This document shows, one piece after another, positions 19,946 through 27,660 of a stretch of 36,377 nucleotides of DNA. Origin of the DNA: Streptomyces chattanoogensis (lineage in GTDB: Bacteria; Actinomycetota; Actinomycetes; Streptomycetales; Streptomycetaceae); contig NZ_LGKG01000175.1 of assembly GCF_001294335.1 (NCBI RefSeq), forward strand, positions 1-36,377, in the 5' to 3' direction. A program made the translations under genes and the position numbers. The notes under the pieces were generated by a model that was not told where the DNA came from, ran no database searches, and worked only from the letters and a program-made list of their open reading frames with translations. How positions within the stretch are numbered: the stretch's first letter is position 1; each line of letters starts with the position of its first letter.

Positions 19946-20710
19946 ATGGGCAGGAGCCGCAGAACAATTCCGGAGGAGCTTCTGCTGCTCGCTTTGGACC
20001 CGACCACGGGCACCACAGCGCAGCCGCAGTCGCTCGACCTCGGCCTGGCCGGGGCCCAGCTAGTAGAGCTGGCTCTGGCAGGACGGATAGCCCCAGACGG
20101 GGATCGTATCGCCGTGGTGATGCCACGGCCGACAGGAGATCCGACTCTGGACTCCGCGCTCGAACTGCTGCGCCGACGCGGCAGTCCGGTGCGTGCGGTC
20201 CACTGGATCGGCGGGCCCCGGCTGGGGCTGCGCCAGACGTATCTCACGCATCTGGAACGGTGCGGCATGGTGCATGCCGTCGAGGGCCAGATGTGCGGGG
20301 TGCTGCCGACGACGCGCTACCAGGCGACGGAGACGGCCATCAGCCGGGAAATAAGGGCCCGGCTGGACAACGCGATCCGCACCGGCGTACCTCCGGACCC
20401 GCGGACCGCGGCGCTCGCCGCGCTGGCCCATGCGGTCGGACTCGGCAAGCACCTCTACCCGGGGAACGAAGGGCGCTCATCGCGCTCCCGCCTCCGGGAT
20501 CTGATCCGGCACGACCCCATGGGCGGTCTGGTCGCACATGCCGTCATGGATGTGCAGAACGGCGTCGCGGCGCAGCCGCGGCGGGCGCAGGCCGCGGGAG
20601 CAGGACCCGTACGGCAGCCCGCGGGGCGTGCCACGGCGCAGCCGGCGGCAGGTGTGCCGGTGCAGTCGCGGCACGGCCACGGCAGCATGGCCCGCGTCGG
20701 CGCCCGCTGA
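19946..20710 (+). CDS. GPP34 (GOLPH3-like) family protein
   Basis: 254 aa from ATG 19946; GGGGAGG ends 6 bases upstream. An ATG at 19942 is in another frame. The GPP34 signature is clear: TIPEELLLLALDPTTG at the N-terminus, LDLGLAGAQLVELALAGRI, then DPTLDSALELLRRR and a helical domain ending with LIRHDPMGGLVAHAVMDVQ. The last 40 residues are Gln/Arg/Pro-rich and look disordered. Eukaryotic GOLPH3 binds phosphoinositides and Golgi membranes; the bacterial role is unknown and may be at the membrane. Many streptomycetes have several copies. It is divergent from the D-Ala-D-Ala carboxypeptidase and followed by a strong terminator, so it is a single-gene unit. Confidence 0.9.
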   Translation: MGRSRRTIPEELLLLALDPTTGTTAQPQSLDLGLAGAQLVELALAGRIAPDGDRIAVVMPRPTGDPTLDSALELLRRRGSPVRAVHWIGGPRLGLRQTYLTHLERCGMVHAVEGQMCGVLPTTRYQATETAISREIRARLDNAIRTGVPPDPRTAALAALAHAVGLGKHLYPGNEGRSSRSRLRDLIRHDPMGGLVAHAVMDVQNGVAAQPRRAQAAGAGPVRQPAGRATAQPAAGVPVQSRHGHGSMARVGAR

Positions 20711-20839
20711 CCGGGCACGGCGCACCATCCGCACCACCACGTTCGACGTACCCCTGAAGCAGCACGCACGACCACCCCTCAACACCCGCTTCCCATATCC
20801 CGCACCATCCCGCAGATCCGTTCGGGAGCCGCAGCAAGA

Positions 20840-20893
20840 GCGTGGGGTGGCGGTCCGGCCGTTCTGGACGACGGCCGGACCGCCACCCCACGC
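20840..20893 (+). terminator. Very strong hairpin terminator after the GPP34 gene
   Basis: Perfect 23-bp stem (20840-20862 with 20871-20893) around an 8-base loop, 130 bases after the stop. It should isolate the GPP34 unit from the XRE regulator. The gap before it (20711-20839) shows nothing else that I can support. Confidence 0.85.
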
Positions 20894-20920
20894 GCATGAC
20901 CGCTCGCCTTCTGTGTCCAT

Positions 20921-20953
20921 TTGACTGCGCGGCGTGGCCCGGGAGTGGCACTC
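20921..20953 (+). promoter_or_regulatory. Possible promoter/operator of the XRE regulator
   Basis: A TTGACT -35-like hexamer (20921-20926) lies 16 bases before a near-palindrome GAGTG-G-CACTC (20943-20953). No good -10 is seen, so the promoter is tentative; the palindrome may be an autoregulatory operator. Confidence 0.3.
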
Positions 20954-21000
20954 TGCTGGACAGAACACGACAGCAGTACGGAGCCGGAGGTGCACTACCC

Positions 21001-21867
21001 GTGGCGTCCAACATCAACCCGACCGTCAGGCGACGCCGGCTGGGCCAGGAACTGCGCAGGCTGCGCGAGGACAAGGGCATGACGGCGGAACAGGTGGCCG
21101 AGCGGCTGCTGGTCTCCCAGTCGAAGATCAGCAGACTCGAGAACGGCCGCCGCAGTATCAGCCAGCGCGATGTCCGCGACCTGTGCGGGGTCTATGAGGT
21201 GGACGATCACCGCATAGTCGATTCGCTGATGCAGATGGCCAAGGATTCGCGCCAGCAAGGCTGGTGGCACGCCTTCGGCGACATCCCGTACAGCGTCTAC
21301 ATCGGCCTGGAGACCGAGGCGGCGTCACTGCAGGTCTACGAGTCCCTGCTGGTGCCCGGTCTGCTCCAGACGCCCGGCTACGCCGAAGCGGTGATTCCCG
21401 GCGCGGTGCCCGAGCTCGCCCCGGAGAGTCTGGAGAAGCGCATCCAGGTACGGATGCGCCGCCAGGAGCGGGTCAACGACCCCAAGCGCCCGCTGCGGCT
21501 GTGGGTGGTGCTGGACGAGAGCGCGCTGCGGCGGGTGGTCGGCAACCACCTGATCATGCGTGAGCAGCTGGAGCATCTCGTCGAGATGAGTCATCTGCCG
21601 CATGTGACGGTGCAGGTGCTGCCGTACGACACGGGTGCGCACGCCGGAATGTCGGGGACGTTCTCGATCCTGGAATTCGACGATGCCTCGGATTCGAGTG
21701 TGGTGTACATCGAGGGCGTCACCAGTGATCTGTATTTGGAGAAAACCAACGATGTGCACAAATACACGATCATGTACGAGCATCTGCGCGCGCAGGCGCT
21801 GAACGCCGACCAGAGCCGGGAGTTCATCGCCAAGGCGGCCAAGGAACACGCGGACGCCAGGGGGTAA
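21001..21867 (+). CDS. XRE-family regulator with DUF5753 domain
   Basis: 288 aa from GTG 21001, with GGAGG 10 bases upstream; the in-frame extension to 20842 runs through the terminator and is rejected. The N-terminal helix-turn-helix is typical (RRRRLGQELRRLREDKGMTAEQVAERLLVSQSKISRLENGRR), and DUF5753 follows (QVYESLLVPGLLQTPGYAEAV, VVLDESALRRVVG, VQVLPYDTGAHAGMSGTFSIL, and VVYIEG near the end). Such regulators pair with a DUF397 protein, as here. From memory, the S. coelicolor pair SCO4441/SCO4442 (Scr1/Scr2) is a positive regulator of antibiotic production; the surrounding order (DacA-like, GPP34, XRE, DUF397) is the same, so this is probably its counterpart. Confidence 0.93.
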   Translation: MASNINPTVRRRRLGQELRRLREDKGMTAEQVAERLLVSQSKISRLENGRRSISQRDVRDLCGVYEVDDHRIVDSLMQMAKDSRQQGWWHAFGDIPYSVYIGLETEAASLQVYESLLVPGLLQTPGYAEAVIPGAVPELAPESLEKRIQVRMRRQERVNDPKRPLRLWVVLDESALRRVVGNHLIMREQLEHLVEMSHLPHVTVQVLPYDTGAHAGMSGTFSILEFDDASDSSVVYIEGVTSDLYLEKTNDVHKYTIMYEHLRAQALNADQSREFIAKAAKEHADARG

Positions 21868-21876
21868 ATGGGGCAA

Positions 21877-21915
21877 TGCGGTTCGGAATACCCCGCTCCG
21901 AATAAGCGGACCGCA
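21877..21915 (+). terminator. Nested hairpin after the XRE gene
   Basis: An outer pair TGCGGT/ACCGCA encloses CCGCT-ccgaata-AGCGG, 10 bases after the XRE stop. It could terminate or attenuate transcription between the regulator and DUF397. The gap 21868-22071 is noticeably richer in A+T than its surroundings. Confidence 0.45.
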
Positions 21916-22071
21916 CGGTACACCGGCGCCACCTGCCATGAAAAGAGATCAAGGAATATGACATTCGGAAGGGTGAACGACTCCTGCGGCTCGTGATGTT
22001 GGCGCGTAGCGTCAGCACTACCGAATCCCCGGTAACTCAGCGTGAGTTCCCAGAGTGAGTTGGAGTGAAAA

Positions 22072-22281
22072 ATGGCTGTTCTGCCGAATTCCGCGTTCTC
22101 CTGGACGAAGTCCTCGTACTCCGGCGGCAACGGCGCCTGCGTGGAGATGGCCGTGCCGACCTCCGAAGCCATCGCGGTGCGCGACTCCAAGGACCCCGAG
22201 GGTCCGCGCCTCACGTTCGACAACGCCGCCTGGAGCACCTTCGTGTCGGACGTGGCCGGCGGCTCGTTCGACCTGGCGTGA
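22072..22281 (+). CDS. DUF397 protein, partner of the XRE regulator
   Basis: 69 aa; the ATG follows GGAG and an A-rich leader. The family core is unmistakable: FSWTKSSYSGGNGACVEMAV, IAVRDSKDPEGPRLTFD and WSTFV. DUF397 proteins are small partners encoded beside XRE/DUF5753 regulators in actinomycetes and are thought to modulate them, perhaps by direct binding. It lies 204 bases after the regulator, with its own leader containing two direct GTGAGTT copies just upstream of the ribosome site (about 22040-22060), so it may be transcribed separately. From memory, the S. coelicolor counterpart is Scr2 (SCO4442). Confidence 0.9.
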   Translation: MAVLPNSAFSWTKSSYSGGNGACVEMAVPTSEAIAVRDSKDPEGPRLTFDNAAWSTFVSDVAGGSFDLA

Positions 22282-22326
22282 ACTGAGCTGTCACGCACCC
22301 GGTCCGCACGGATCCGCGCGGACAAC

Positions 22327-22367
22327 GAGCCCTCTCGACTGGATCGCCGTCCCGGCCGAGGGGGCTC
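22327..22367. terminator. Hairpin between convergent DUF397 and 22377 genes
   Basis: GAGCCCTCTCG (22327-22337) pairs with CGAGGGGGCTC (22357-22367), with one G-U pair and a 19-base loop. It can serve both strands. Confidence 0.6.
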
Positions 22368-22376
22368 GGCCATGTC

Positions 22377-23252
22377 TCAGCGCAGTTCGGATACGTAGCG
22401 GTCCGTCCCGGGGACGGTCGGGAGGAACGGCGCCACCAGCTCCACCCGCCCCAGCCCCGATTCCGCCACCGCCGCGTCCAGGCCGGCGAAGTGGTCCCAT
22501 GCCTCGCGCGGGTCGCTCTGGAGGAACCACAGCAGCGTCAGCCGGGTGTCGACGCCCTCGACCTGTTTGACGTACGCCATCCGGTCGCCCGGCAGCGGCG
22601 TCGGCCGGAAGACCGTGATCAGCGCGGCCGGTGAGCCCGCCAGCCGCCGCGGCAGATGCCGGGCGCGCAGCCATTCCAGCAGGTCGGCCCGCTGCTCCGG
22701 GCCGTCCGCGTCGATCACCTCCAGCACCAGCCCGGCATACGGGTGGTCCAGCGCATGGAAGTCCCGGGGGCCCGCCGCGCCGTCCCGGTAGACCGTCGCC
22801 GCATGGTCCTGGAAGGCCGTGAAGACGTGGGTACGGCCCTGGTGGACGCGGCCGTCGCGGTTGAGGCGCTTGTTGATGGCGACGGTCCACTTCATGTGCT
22901 CGTCGTAGCGGCCCTCGGTGAGCCAGTAAGTGGAGAGGTAGCAGCCGGCCGTGACGGGCCGGGCGACGGCGGACTTCTCCGGGTAGCGCAGCAACTGCAG
23001 CTCACGGGTGGCGACCCAGCGGCGGCCGGCGAAGATCCAGGGCATCGCCATCGCGCCCGCGATGTAGTGGTCGTCCTCGTACCAGCGGTTGTAGGCGTAC
23101 TCATGGCCCGGATGCGGTTCGACCATGGTGATCAGCGCATGTCCGGGGCGCACGCCGTAGGGACCGGCGGCGGCCAGTTCGGCGTAGGCGGCGGGGTGGG
23201 TGGCGGGGTCGGTGAGGGCGTGCGTGGCGGTGCCTTCCGTGTCCTCGGTCAT
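22377..23252 (-). CDS. Unknown protein, possibly dimeric alpha/beta barrel (EthD-like) type
   Basis: 291 aa from ATG 23252; an ATG at 23279 is also possible and neither has a good ribosome site. I do not recognise a named family. Two halves look related: ALITMVEPHPGHEYAYNRWYEDDHYIAGAMAMPWIFAGRRW in the first, and LVLEVIDADGPEQRADLLEWLRARHLPRRLAGSPAALITVFRPT with MLxWFLQSDP-like strands in the second. The WY-x-DDH and the strand-helix-strand rhythm resemble ferredoxin-like dimeric alpha/beta barrels such as EthD. There is no signal peptide or membrane segment, so it should be cytoplasmic. It is divergent from the aminotransferase with 187 bases between them. Confidence 0.65.
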   Translation of the reverse strand: MTEDTEGTATHALTDPATHPAAYAELAAAGPYGVRPGHALITMVEPHPGHEYAYNRWYEDDHYIAGAMAMPWIFAGRRWVATRELQLLRYPEKSAVARPVTAGCYLSTYWLTEGRYDEHMKWTVAINKRLNRDGRVHQGRTHVFTAFQDHAATVYRDGAAGPRDFHALDHPYAGLVLEVIDADGPEQRADLLEWLRARHLPRRLAGSPAALITVFRPTPLPGDRMAYVKQVEGVDTRLTLLWFLQSDPREAWDHFAGLDAAVAESGLGRVELVAPFLPTVPGTDRYVSELR

Positions 23253-23370
23253 GACAGACAGGTGTAACTGACGAAGCATCAGAAGGGGAGGGGTGCGGAG
23301 GTCCGAACGGCCCACCATGCGGGCGGATCTGCACAGAACGCCCCCGGCCGCATAAGCTCCCCGCCATCTG

Positions 23371-23390
23371 CGGCTAACGCCGGTTAACGC
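23371..23390. repeat. 10-bp tandem repeat before the aminotransferase
   Basis: CGGCTAACGC and CGGTTAACGC are adjacent, 50 bases before the aminotransferase start in the divergent gap; a possible operator. Confidence 0.5.
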
Positions 23391-23439
23391 CCCGCGCCGC
23401 GGCCGGCCGCACCCCGCATTCCGAGCGATTGGAGCCGTC

Positions 23440-24654
23440 ATGTCGAACGCGATCCTTGCCGATGCCACCGCCCCCGTCCCCGAACTCGCCGCCCGCGTGG
23501 CGCGCACCGGCAGCTCACCCGTACGCGACATCCTGGCGCTCACCGCCCGGCCCGAGGTCATCTCGTTCGCCGGCGGGCTGCCCGCACCCGAGCTGTTCGA
23601 TACGGAGGGCATAGCCGCGGCCTTCCGGCAGGTGCTGAGCGAGGAGCCGCGGCGGGCGCTGCAGTACTCCACCAGCGAGGGCGATCCGGGGCTGCGCGCG
23701 GCCGTCGCGGCGCGCACCACGGCGCGGGGGCTGCCCACCGACGCCGATGACCTGCTGGTCACCACCGGCTCCCAGCAGGGCCTGTCACTGCTGGCCACCG
23801 CCCTGCTGGAGCCGGGCGACGCGGTGCTGGTCGAGGACCCCTGCTATCTCGCGGCGCTGCAGATCTTCTCCCTGGCGGGCGCCCGGGTGGTGCCGGTGCC
23901 GACCGATGACGAGGGCCTGGACCCGGCCGCACTGGACGAGATCGCCGCGCGCGAGAAGCCCAAACTGCTCTACGTCATCCCGACGTTCCAGAACCCGACC
24001 GGCCGCACCCTGTCCGCGGAGCGCCGGGCCGCGGTCGCCGAGGTCGCCGCCCGGCGCGGGCTGTGGATCGCGGAGGACGATCCGTACGGCGAGCTGCGCT
24101 TCGGGGGGGAGCCGCAGCGGTGGATCGCGTCCTTCCCGGGCGCCGAGGACCGTACGGCGCTGCTCGGCTCGTTCTCCAAGGTGATGGCGCCCGGACTGCG
24201 GCTGGGCACGCTGCGTGCCCCGGCGGCGCTGCGGCGCGCCGCCACCATCGCCAAGCAGGCCGCCGATCTGCACACCTCGACCGTCGACCAGGCCGCCGCG
24301 GCCCGGTACTTGGCGGTCTCGGACCTCGACGCGCATCTGGCGCGGGTGCGCGGCGCCTACCTCGAGCGGCGGAATGCGCTGGTGGACGGACTGTCGGCGG
24401 CGCTCCCGGAGGGGTCGCGGTGGAACCGTCCGGCCGGCGGGATGTTCGTATGGGCGACGCTGCCCGCGGGGTATGACGCGACGGCGCTGCTGCCCGAGGC
24501 CGTCCGGCGGGACGTGGCGTACGTTCCCGGGGCGCCGTTCTACGCCGGGGCGCCGGACCCCGCGGCCGTGCGGCTGTCGTTCGTCACCCACTCGCCGGAG
24601 GAGATCCGCGAGGGTCTGGACCGGCTGGCGAAGGCGCTCGAGAAGGCGCGGTAG
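23440..24654 (+). CDS. PLP-dependent aminotransferase, class I/II (2-aminoadipate/LysN-like)
   Basis: 404 aa; TTGGAG lies just upstream of ATG 23440. Fold-type I aminotransferase motifs are present: ISFAGGLPAPELF near the N-terminus, LQYSTSEGDPGLRAAVA, TTGSQQGLSLL, PTFQNPTG (Asn185), the Asp of EDDPYGELRF, and Schiff-base Lys247 in GSFSKVMAPGLRLG. The C-terminal Arg in VRLSFVTHS would bind the substrate carboxylate. There is no GntR domain. The pattern matches the 2-aminoadipate / aromatic-type subgroup common in streptomycetes; exact substrate cannot be told. It stands as a single unit between a 10-bp repeat and a strong terminator. Confidence 0.93.
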   Translation: MSNAILADATAPVPELAARVARTGSSPVRDILALTARPEVISFAGGLPAPELFDTEGIAAAFRQVLSEEPRRALQYSTSEGDPGLRAAVAARTTARGLPTDADDLLVTTGSQQGLSLLATALLEPGDAVLVEDPCYLAALQIFSLAGARVVPVPTDDEGLDPAALDEIAAREKPKLLYVIPTFQNPTGRTLSAERRAAVAEVAARRGLWIAEDDPYGELRFGGEPQRWIASFPGAEDRTALLGSFSKVMAPGLRLGTLRAPAALRRAATIAKQAADLHTSTVDQAAAARYLAVSDLDAHLARVRGAYLERRNALVDGLSAALPEGSRWNRPAGGMFVWATLPAGYDATALLPEAVRRDVAYVPGAPFYAGAPDPAAVRLSFVTHSPEEIREGLDRLAKALEKAR

Positions 24655-24684
24655 GGCGCGCGACGGGGCGGATGAGCGGGTTAC

Positions 24685-24709
24685 GGGGCGCGCGGTGGAC
24701 GCGCGCCCC
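24685..24709 (+). terminator. Terminator of the aminotransferase gene
   Basis: Perfect 10-bp all-G/C stem (24685-24694 with 24700-24709) and a 5-base loop, 30 bases after the stop. Confidence 0.8.
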
Positions 24710-24805
24710 ACAACCCCGTCAAGGGCGGAAAATGCGCTACCGGACGTCCTTTGCGGCCCCCGAAACTGGAAGGTCTACGGCACGTCGACCTCCCAGGAGG
24801 CCGGA

Positions 24806-25390
24806 TTGAGCAATCACGTGGACGAACCCGAACCCGAGCCCGAACCCCAGCCCGACCAGAGCCCCGACCCGTCCTTCTTCCGGCGCAGTGGGGCCCGGAT
24901 GCAGACCGTCGGCCGCTGGCTGCGCGCACACGCCCGGCATGCCCTGGTCGTGGGCATCATCACGGCGGTCCTCGGCCCGCTCGCCAGCTATCTGGTGCCC
25001 AAGCTCTTCGAGGATCCGCCGCCGTCCTGCCCCGGCGCCGGCTGCGACGGCAAGAATCCGAAGGACTACGGCTGCGCCGCGGACGTGACGAGCTGGACGC
25101 CCCCCGGGGGCAATCCGGTCGGCGTCCAGCTGCGGTACAGCAAACGGTGCGGTGCCGTCTGGGGCCGCATCACCAGGGGCGAGCCCGGCGACACCGTGAC
25201 GGTGCAGGTGACCGGCGGGTCGTCCCACAGCTCCTCCATCGACTACGGACCCGACCAGTACACGAGGATGGCGCGCGTGGGCGCCGGCTTCCGTGTGCGG
25301 CTGTGCGCGGAGCCGTCGGCCGGCCCCGACCGCAAGCGCTCCTGGGTCAGATACTGCTTCCAGGCGACCGAACGCTCGGCCTGGAACTGA
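24806..25390 (+). CDS. Membrane-anchored DUF2690 protein
   Basis: 194 aa from TTG 24806, chosen because AGGAGG ends 5 bases upstream; GTG 24818 would be too far. The N-terminus is a charged EPEPEPEPQPD stretch, then a basic run and one membrane segment (ALVVGIITAVLGPLASYLV), then an outward domain with several cysteines: CPGAGCDGKNPKDYGC, then RYSKRCGAVWGRI, RLCAEP and RYCFQAT. This is the DUF2690 signature (GxQLRYSxxCGAxW). DUF2690 domains in Streptomyces often sit behind a membrane segment or an XRE domain and are thought to face the outside, with disulfides; no reaction is known. It has its own leader after the aminotransferase terminator. Confidence 0.85.
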   Translation: MSNHVDEPEPEPEPQPDQSPDPSFFRRSGARMQTVGRWLRAHARHALVVGIITAVLGPLASYLVPKLFEDPPPSCPGAGCDGKNPKDYGCAADVTSWTPPGGNPVGVQLRYSKRCGAVWGRITRGEPGDTVTVQVTGGSSHSSSIDYGPDQYTRMARVGAGFRVRLCAEPSAGPDRKRSWVRYCFQATERSAWN

Positions 25391-25475
25391 GGTACACCCC
25401 TGGTGTTCGCCGCCCCCCGGCCCTACCCTGACGCCTCATCTGACGGGCCATCAGGATCCCGGCCGGGAGGCACCC

Positions 25476-26261
25476 ATGCTGCTGCAGAACAAGACCGTGA
25501 TCGTCTCGGGCGTCGGGGCCGGGCTCGGCCACCGGGTCGCGGCGGCGTGCGTACGGGACGGGGCGCGGGTCGTCCTGGGTGCCCGTACGAAGGACAACCT
25601 CGCCAGGTCCGCGGCGGCGATCGACCCTTCGGGGGAGCGTACGGCCTGGCGGGCGACGGACATCGGCGACGAGGCGCAGTGCGAGGCGCTGGCCGCGCTC
25701 GCCGTGGAGCGGTTCGCAGGCATCGACGCGGTGATCCACGTCGCCGCGCTGGACTCGCTCCTCGGCGGCCTGCGGGACGCCGACTTCGACTCCTGGCGCG
25801 AGGTCGTGGAGGTCAATCTCTTCGGCACCCTGCGGATGACCCGGGCTTGTCTGCCCTCGCTCACGGCGCGCGGCGGAGGGTCGGTGGTGATGATCGGCAC
25901 GCAGTCGTCGGTCGCGGCACCGTCGCAGGTGCAGCAGGCGGCGTATGCGGCGTCCAAGGGCGGACTGGTCTCGGCGATGTACTCGCTGGCGCGAGAGCTG
26001 GGACCGGACCGGATCCGGGTCAACACCGTGCAGCCGGGGTGGATGTGGGGTCCGCCGGTCCAGGCGTATCTCCGCTTCACCGCGCAGCACGAGGGCGTAC
26101 CGGAGTCCGAGGTGCTGGACCGGCTCACCGCACGGATGGCGTTGCCGGATCTGGCGACGGACGCGGATGTGGCCGAGACGGCGGTCTTCCTGGCCTCCGA
26201 CCGGGCGCGTGCCATCACGGGCCAGTCGCTGCTGGTCAATGCGGGGGAAGTGATGCGGTAG
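25476..26261 (+). CDS. SDR-family NAD(P)-dependent oxidoreductase
   Basis: 261 aa; GGGAGG ends 5 bases before ATG 25476. Classical SDR features: coenzyme-binding SGVGAGLGHRVA at the N-terminus, the Asp of TDIGDEAQC, NVFG-type VNLFGTLRMTRA, active-site Ser in MIGTQSS and YAASK (Tyr and Lys), then VQPGWMWGPPV. The final ASDRARAITGQSLLVNAGE is the usual C-terminal ending. The Asn-Ser-Tyr-Lys set is complete, so it should be an active dehydrogenase or reductase, cytoplasmic, substrate unknown. It begins 85 bases after DUF2690 and ends 39 bases from the convergent ADP-ribosylglycohydrolase, with only weak hairpins (GCCCC-TT-GGGGC) between. Confidence 0.92.
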   Translation: MLLQNKTVIVSGVGAGLGHRVAAACVRDGARVVLGARTKDNLARSAAAIDPSGERTAWRATDIGDEAQCEALAALAVERFAGIDAVIHVAALDSLLGGLRDADFDSWREVVEVNLFGTLRMTRACLPSLTARGGGSVVMIGTQSSVAAPSQVQQAAYAASKGGLVSAMYSLARELGPDRIRVNTVQPGWMWGPPVQAYLRFTAQHEGVPESEVLDRLTARMALPDLATDADVAETAVFLASDRARAITGQSLLVNAGEVMR

Positions 26262-26300
26262 GCGGCAGCCGCCCCTTGGGGCCTGTCCGGCAAGCGCTGC

Positions 26301-27422
26301 CTACGCGCGCGGATACCGCGCGAGCCACCCCGGCGACGACCCCGCCGGGCCGTGCAGGACGGGCCCCTGCGTCATCTCCATCGAGAAGTCGTCGGCCAGC
26401 TGCAGGATCGTCTCGCGGCCCTCCAGCTCGACCAGCCAGTCCGGCGGCAGGGCCGTCTCGCCGTGCAGGGTGCCCAGCAGGTTTCCGCAGATGGCGCCGG
26501 TCGAGTCGCTGTCACCGCCGTGGTTGACGGCCAGCAGCAGGCCGTGCCGGATGTCCTCGGCGACGAGCGCGCAGTACACGCCGATCGCCAGCGCCTCCTC
26601 CGCCGTCCAGCCCTCGCCGAGCGACTCCACCCGGGCGGGCGTCGGCATGCCCTGCCGTACGGAGCCCAGTGCGCGCTTGAGGGCGTCGGTGGTCTCCTCG
26701 TGGCCGGGCCGGGTGGCCAGGTGGGCCAGGGCCTTCTGGACGGCGCCGTCGAGCACCTCGCCGCGGGCCAGCGAATGGCTGATGACGGCCAACGCGCCGG
26801 CCGCCAGATAGCCGGTGGGGTGGCCGTGGGTCTGCGCGGCGCACTCGACGGCCAGCTGGAAGACCAGCTGCGGCTCCCAGCCGACCAGCAGCCCGAACGG
26901 CGCGGAGCGCATCACCGCGCCGCAGCCCTTGGAGTCGGGGTTCTTGGGCTGCTCGAGGGTGCCCATCACCTCGTCGCCGAGGCCGCTCAGGCAGGCCCGG
27001 CCGGGCGCCCGCCGGGAGTAGAGCCACTCCTCGCGGGCGAGCCAGCCGTCGTCCTTCTTGCGCTCGTCCGGGCCCCAGTCGTGCTGGGTGGCGGCCCAGC
27101 GCAGATAGGCGCGGTGGACGTCGGTGGGCGGATGCCAGGCGCCGGTGTCGCGGCGCACCTGGGCGCGTATCAGGCCGTCCACCGTGAACAGGGTCATCTG
27201 GGTGTCGTCGGTGACCGCGCCGCGTCGCCCGTAGGCGGGCACAAGGTCCGTCACGCCTTCCTGACCGTGGGCCTCGCGGATCGCGTCGAGGGAGTCGAAT
27301 TCGATGCCTGCGCCCAGCGCATCGCCGATGGCGCCGCCGAGCAGACACCCGCGTACCCGGCTGCGGAAGTCCTGCTGTTCGGCGCGGCCCCAGATAGCGG
27401 TGTTGCCTGCCGCTGCGTTCAC
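26301..27422 (-). CDS. ADP-ribosylglycohydrolase family protein
   Basis: 373 aa from GTG 27422; GGAGGGG lies 5 bases upstream, so the longer in-frame extension to 27644 is rejected. Family motifs are complete: RVRGCLLGGAIGDALGAGIEF, the metal-binding TDDTQMTLFTVDGL, GCGAVMRSAPFGLL, and the second metal cluster HGGDSDSTGAICGNLLG. This all-alpha fold with two Mg ions removes ADP-ribose from proteins or small molecules (DraG/ARH type). Substrate is unknown. From memory, S. coelicolor has a homologue in the equivalent region. The only other ADP-ribose-linked gene in the window is the ART-like protein at 14250, 12 kb away, so a direct link is not implied. Confidence 0.92.
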   Translation of the reverse strand: MNAAAGNTAIWGRAEQQDFRSRVRGCLLGGAIGDALGAGIEFDSLDAIREAHGQEGVTDLVPAYGRRGAVTDDTQMTLFTVDGLIRAQVRRDTGAWHPPTDVHRAYLRWAATQHDWGPDERKKDDGWLAREEWLYSRRAPGRACLSGLGDEVMGTLEQPKNPDSKGCGAVMRSAPFGLLVGWEPQLVFQLAVECAAQTHGHPTGYLAAGALAVISHSLARGEVLDGAVQKALAHLATRPGHEETTDALKRALGSVRQGMPTPARVESLGEGWTAEEALAIGVYCALVAEDIRHGLLLAVNHGGDSDSTGAICGNLLGTLHGETALPPDWLVELEGRETILQLADDFSMEMTQGPVLHGPAGSSPGWLARYPRA

Positions 27423-27500
27423 TGCGCCCCTCCAGAAGCTCGCAACGTTCCGGGGCCCTGCAGGCTCCCCGCCGCAGCACTGTAATCGACCGCGAATGAT

Positions 27501-27520
27501 CGAATCCGGGCCCGGGATCG
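27501..27520. promoter_or_regulatory. Near-palindrome upstream of the ADP-ribosylglycohydrolase
   Basis: CGAATCCGGG facing CCCGGGATCG, with a perfect CCGGGCCCGG core (27506-27515), 79 bases upstream of the GTG. A possible operator in the gap 27423-27660 between divergent genes; no convincing promoter hexamers. Confidence 0.3.
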
Positions 27521-27660
27521 TAATGTGAGCAGTCACCCATGACCCCTGCGGCGGCTCGCGGCGATTGCCATGATTGCCGTGTTTACGGGGCCGGGCACGT
27601 GCCGGAGCACGTCCCCGACCGGCCCCGGCCACGCCCTCGACCACGCCGGGAGAAACCCCG

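Noticed and set aside
20842..21000. Longer N-terminus for the XRE regulator
   Set aside because: It would be coded by the terminator stem; GTG 21001 has GGAGG upstream and starts just before the helix-turn-helix.
27574..27660. Longer start for the D-2-hydroxyacid dehydrogenase
   Set aside because: Low-complexity extension without ribosome site; ATG 27661 follows GGGAGAAA and the conserved domain begins there.
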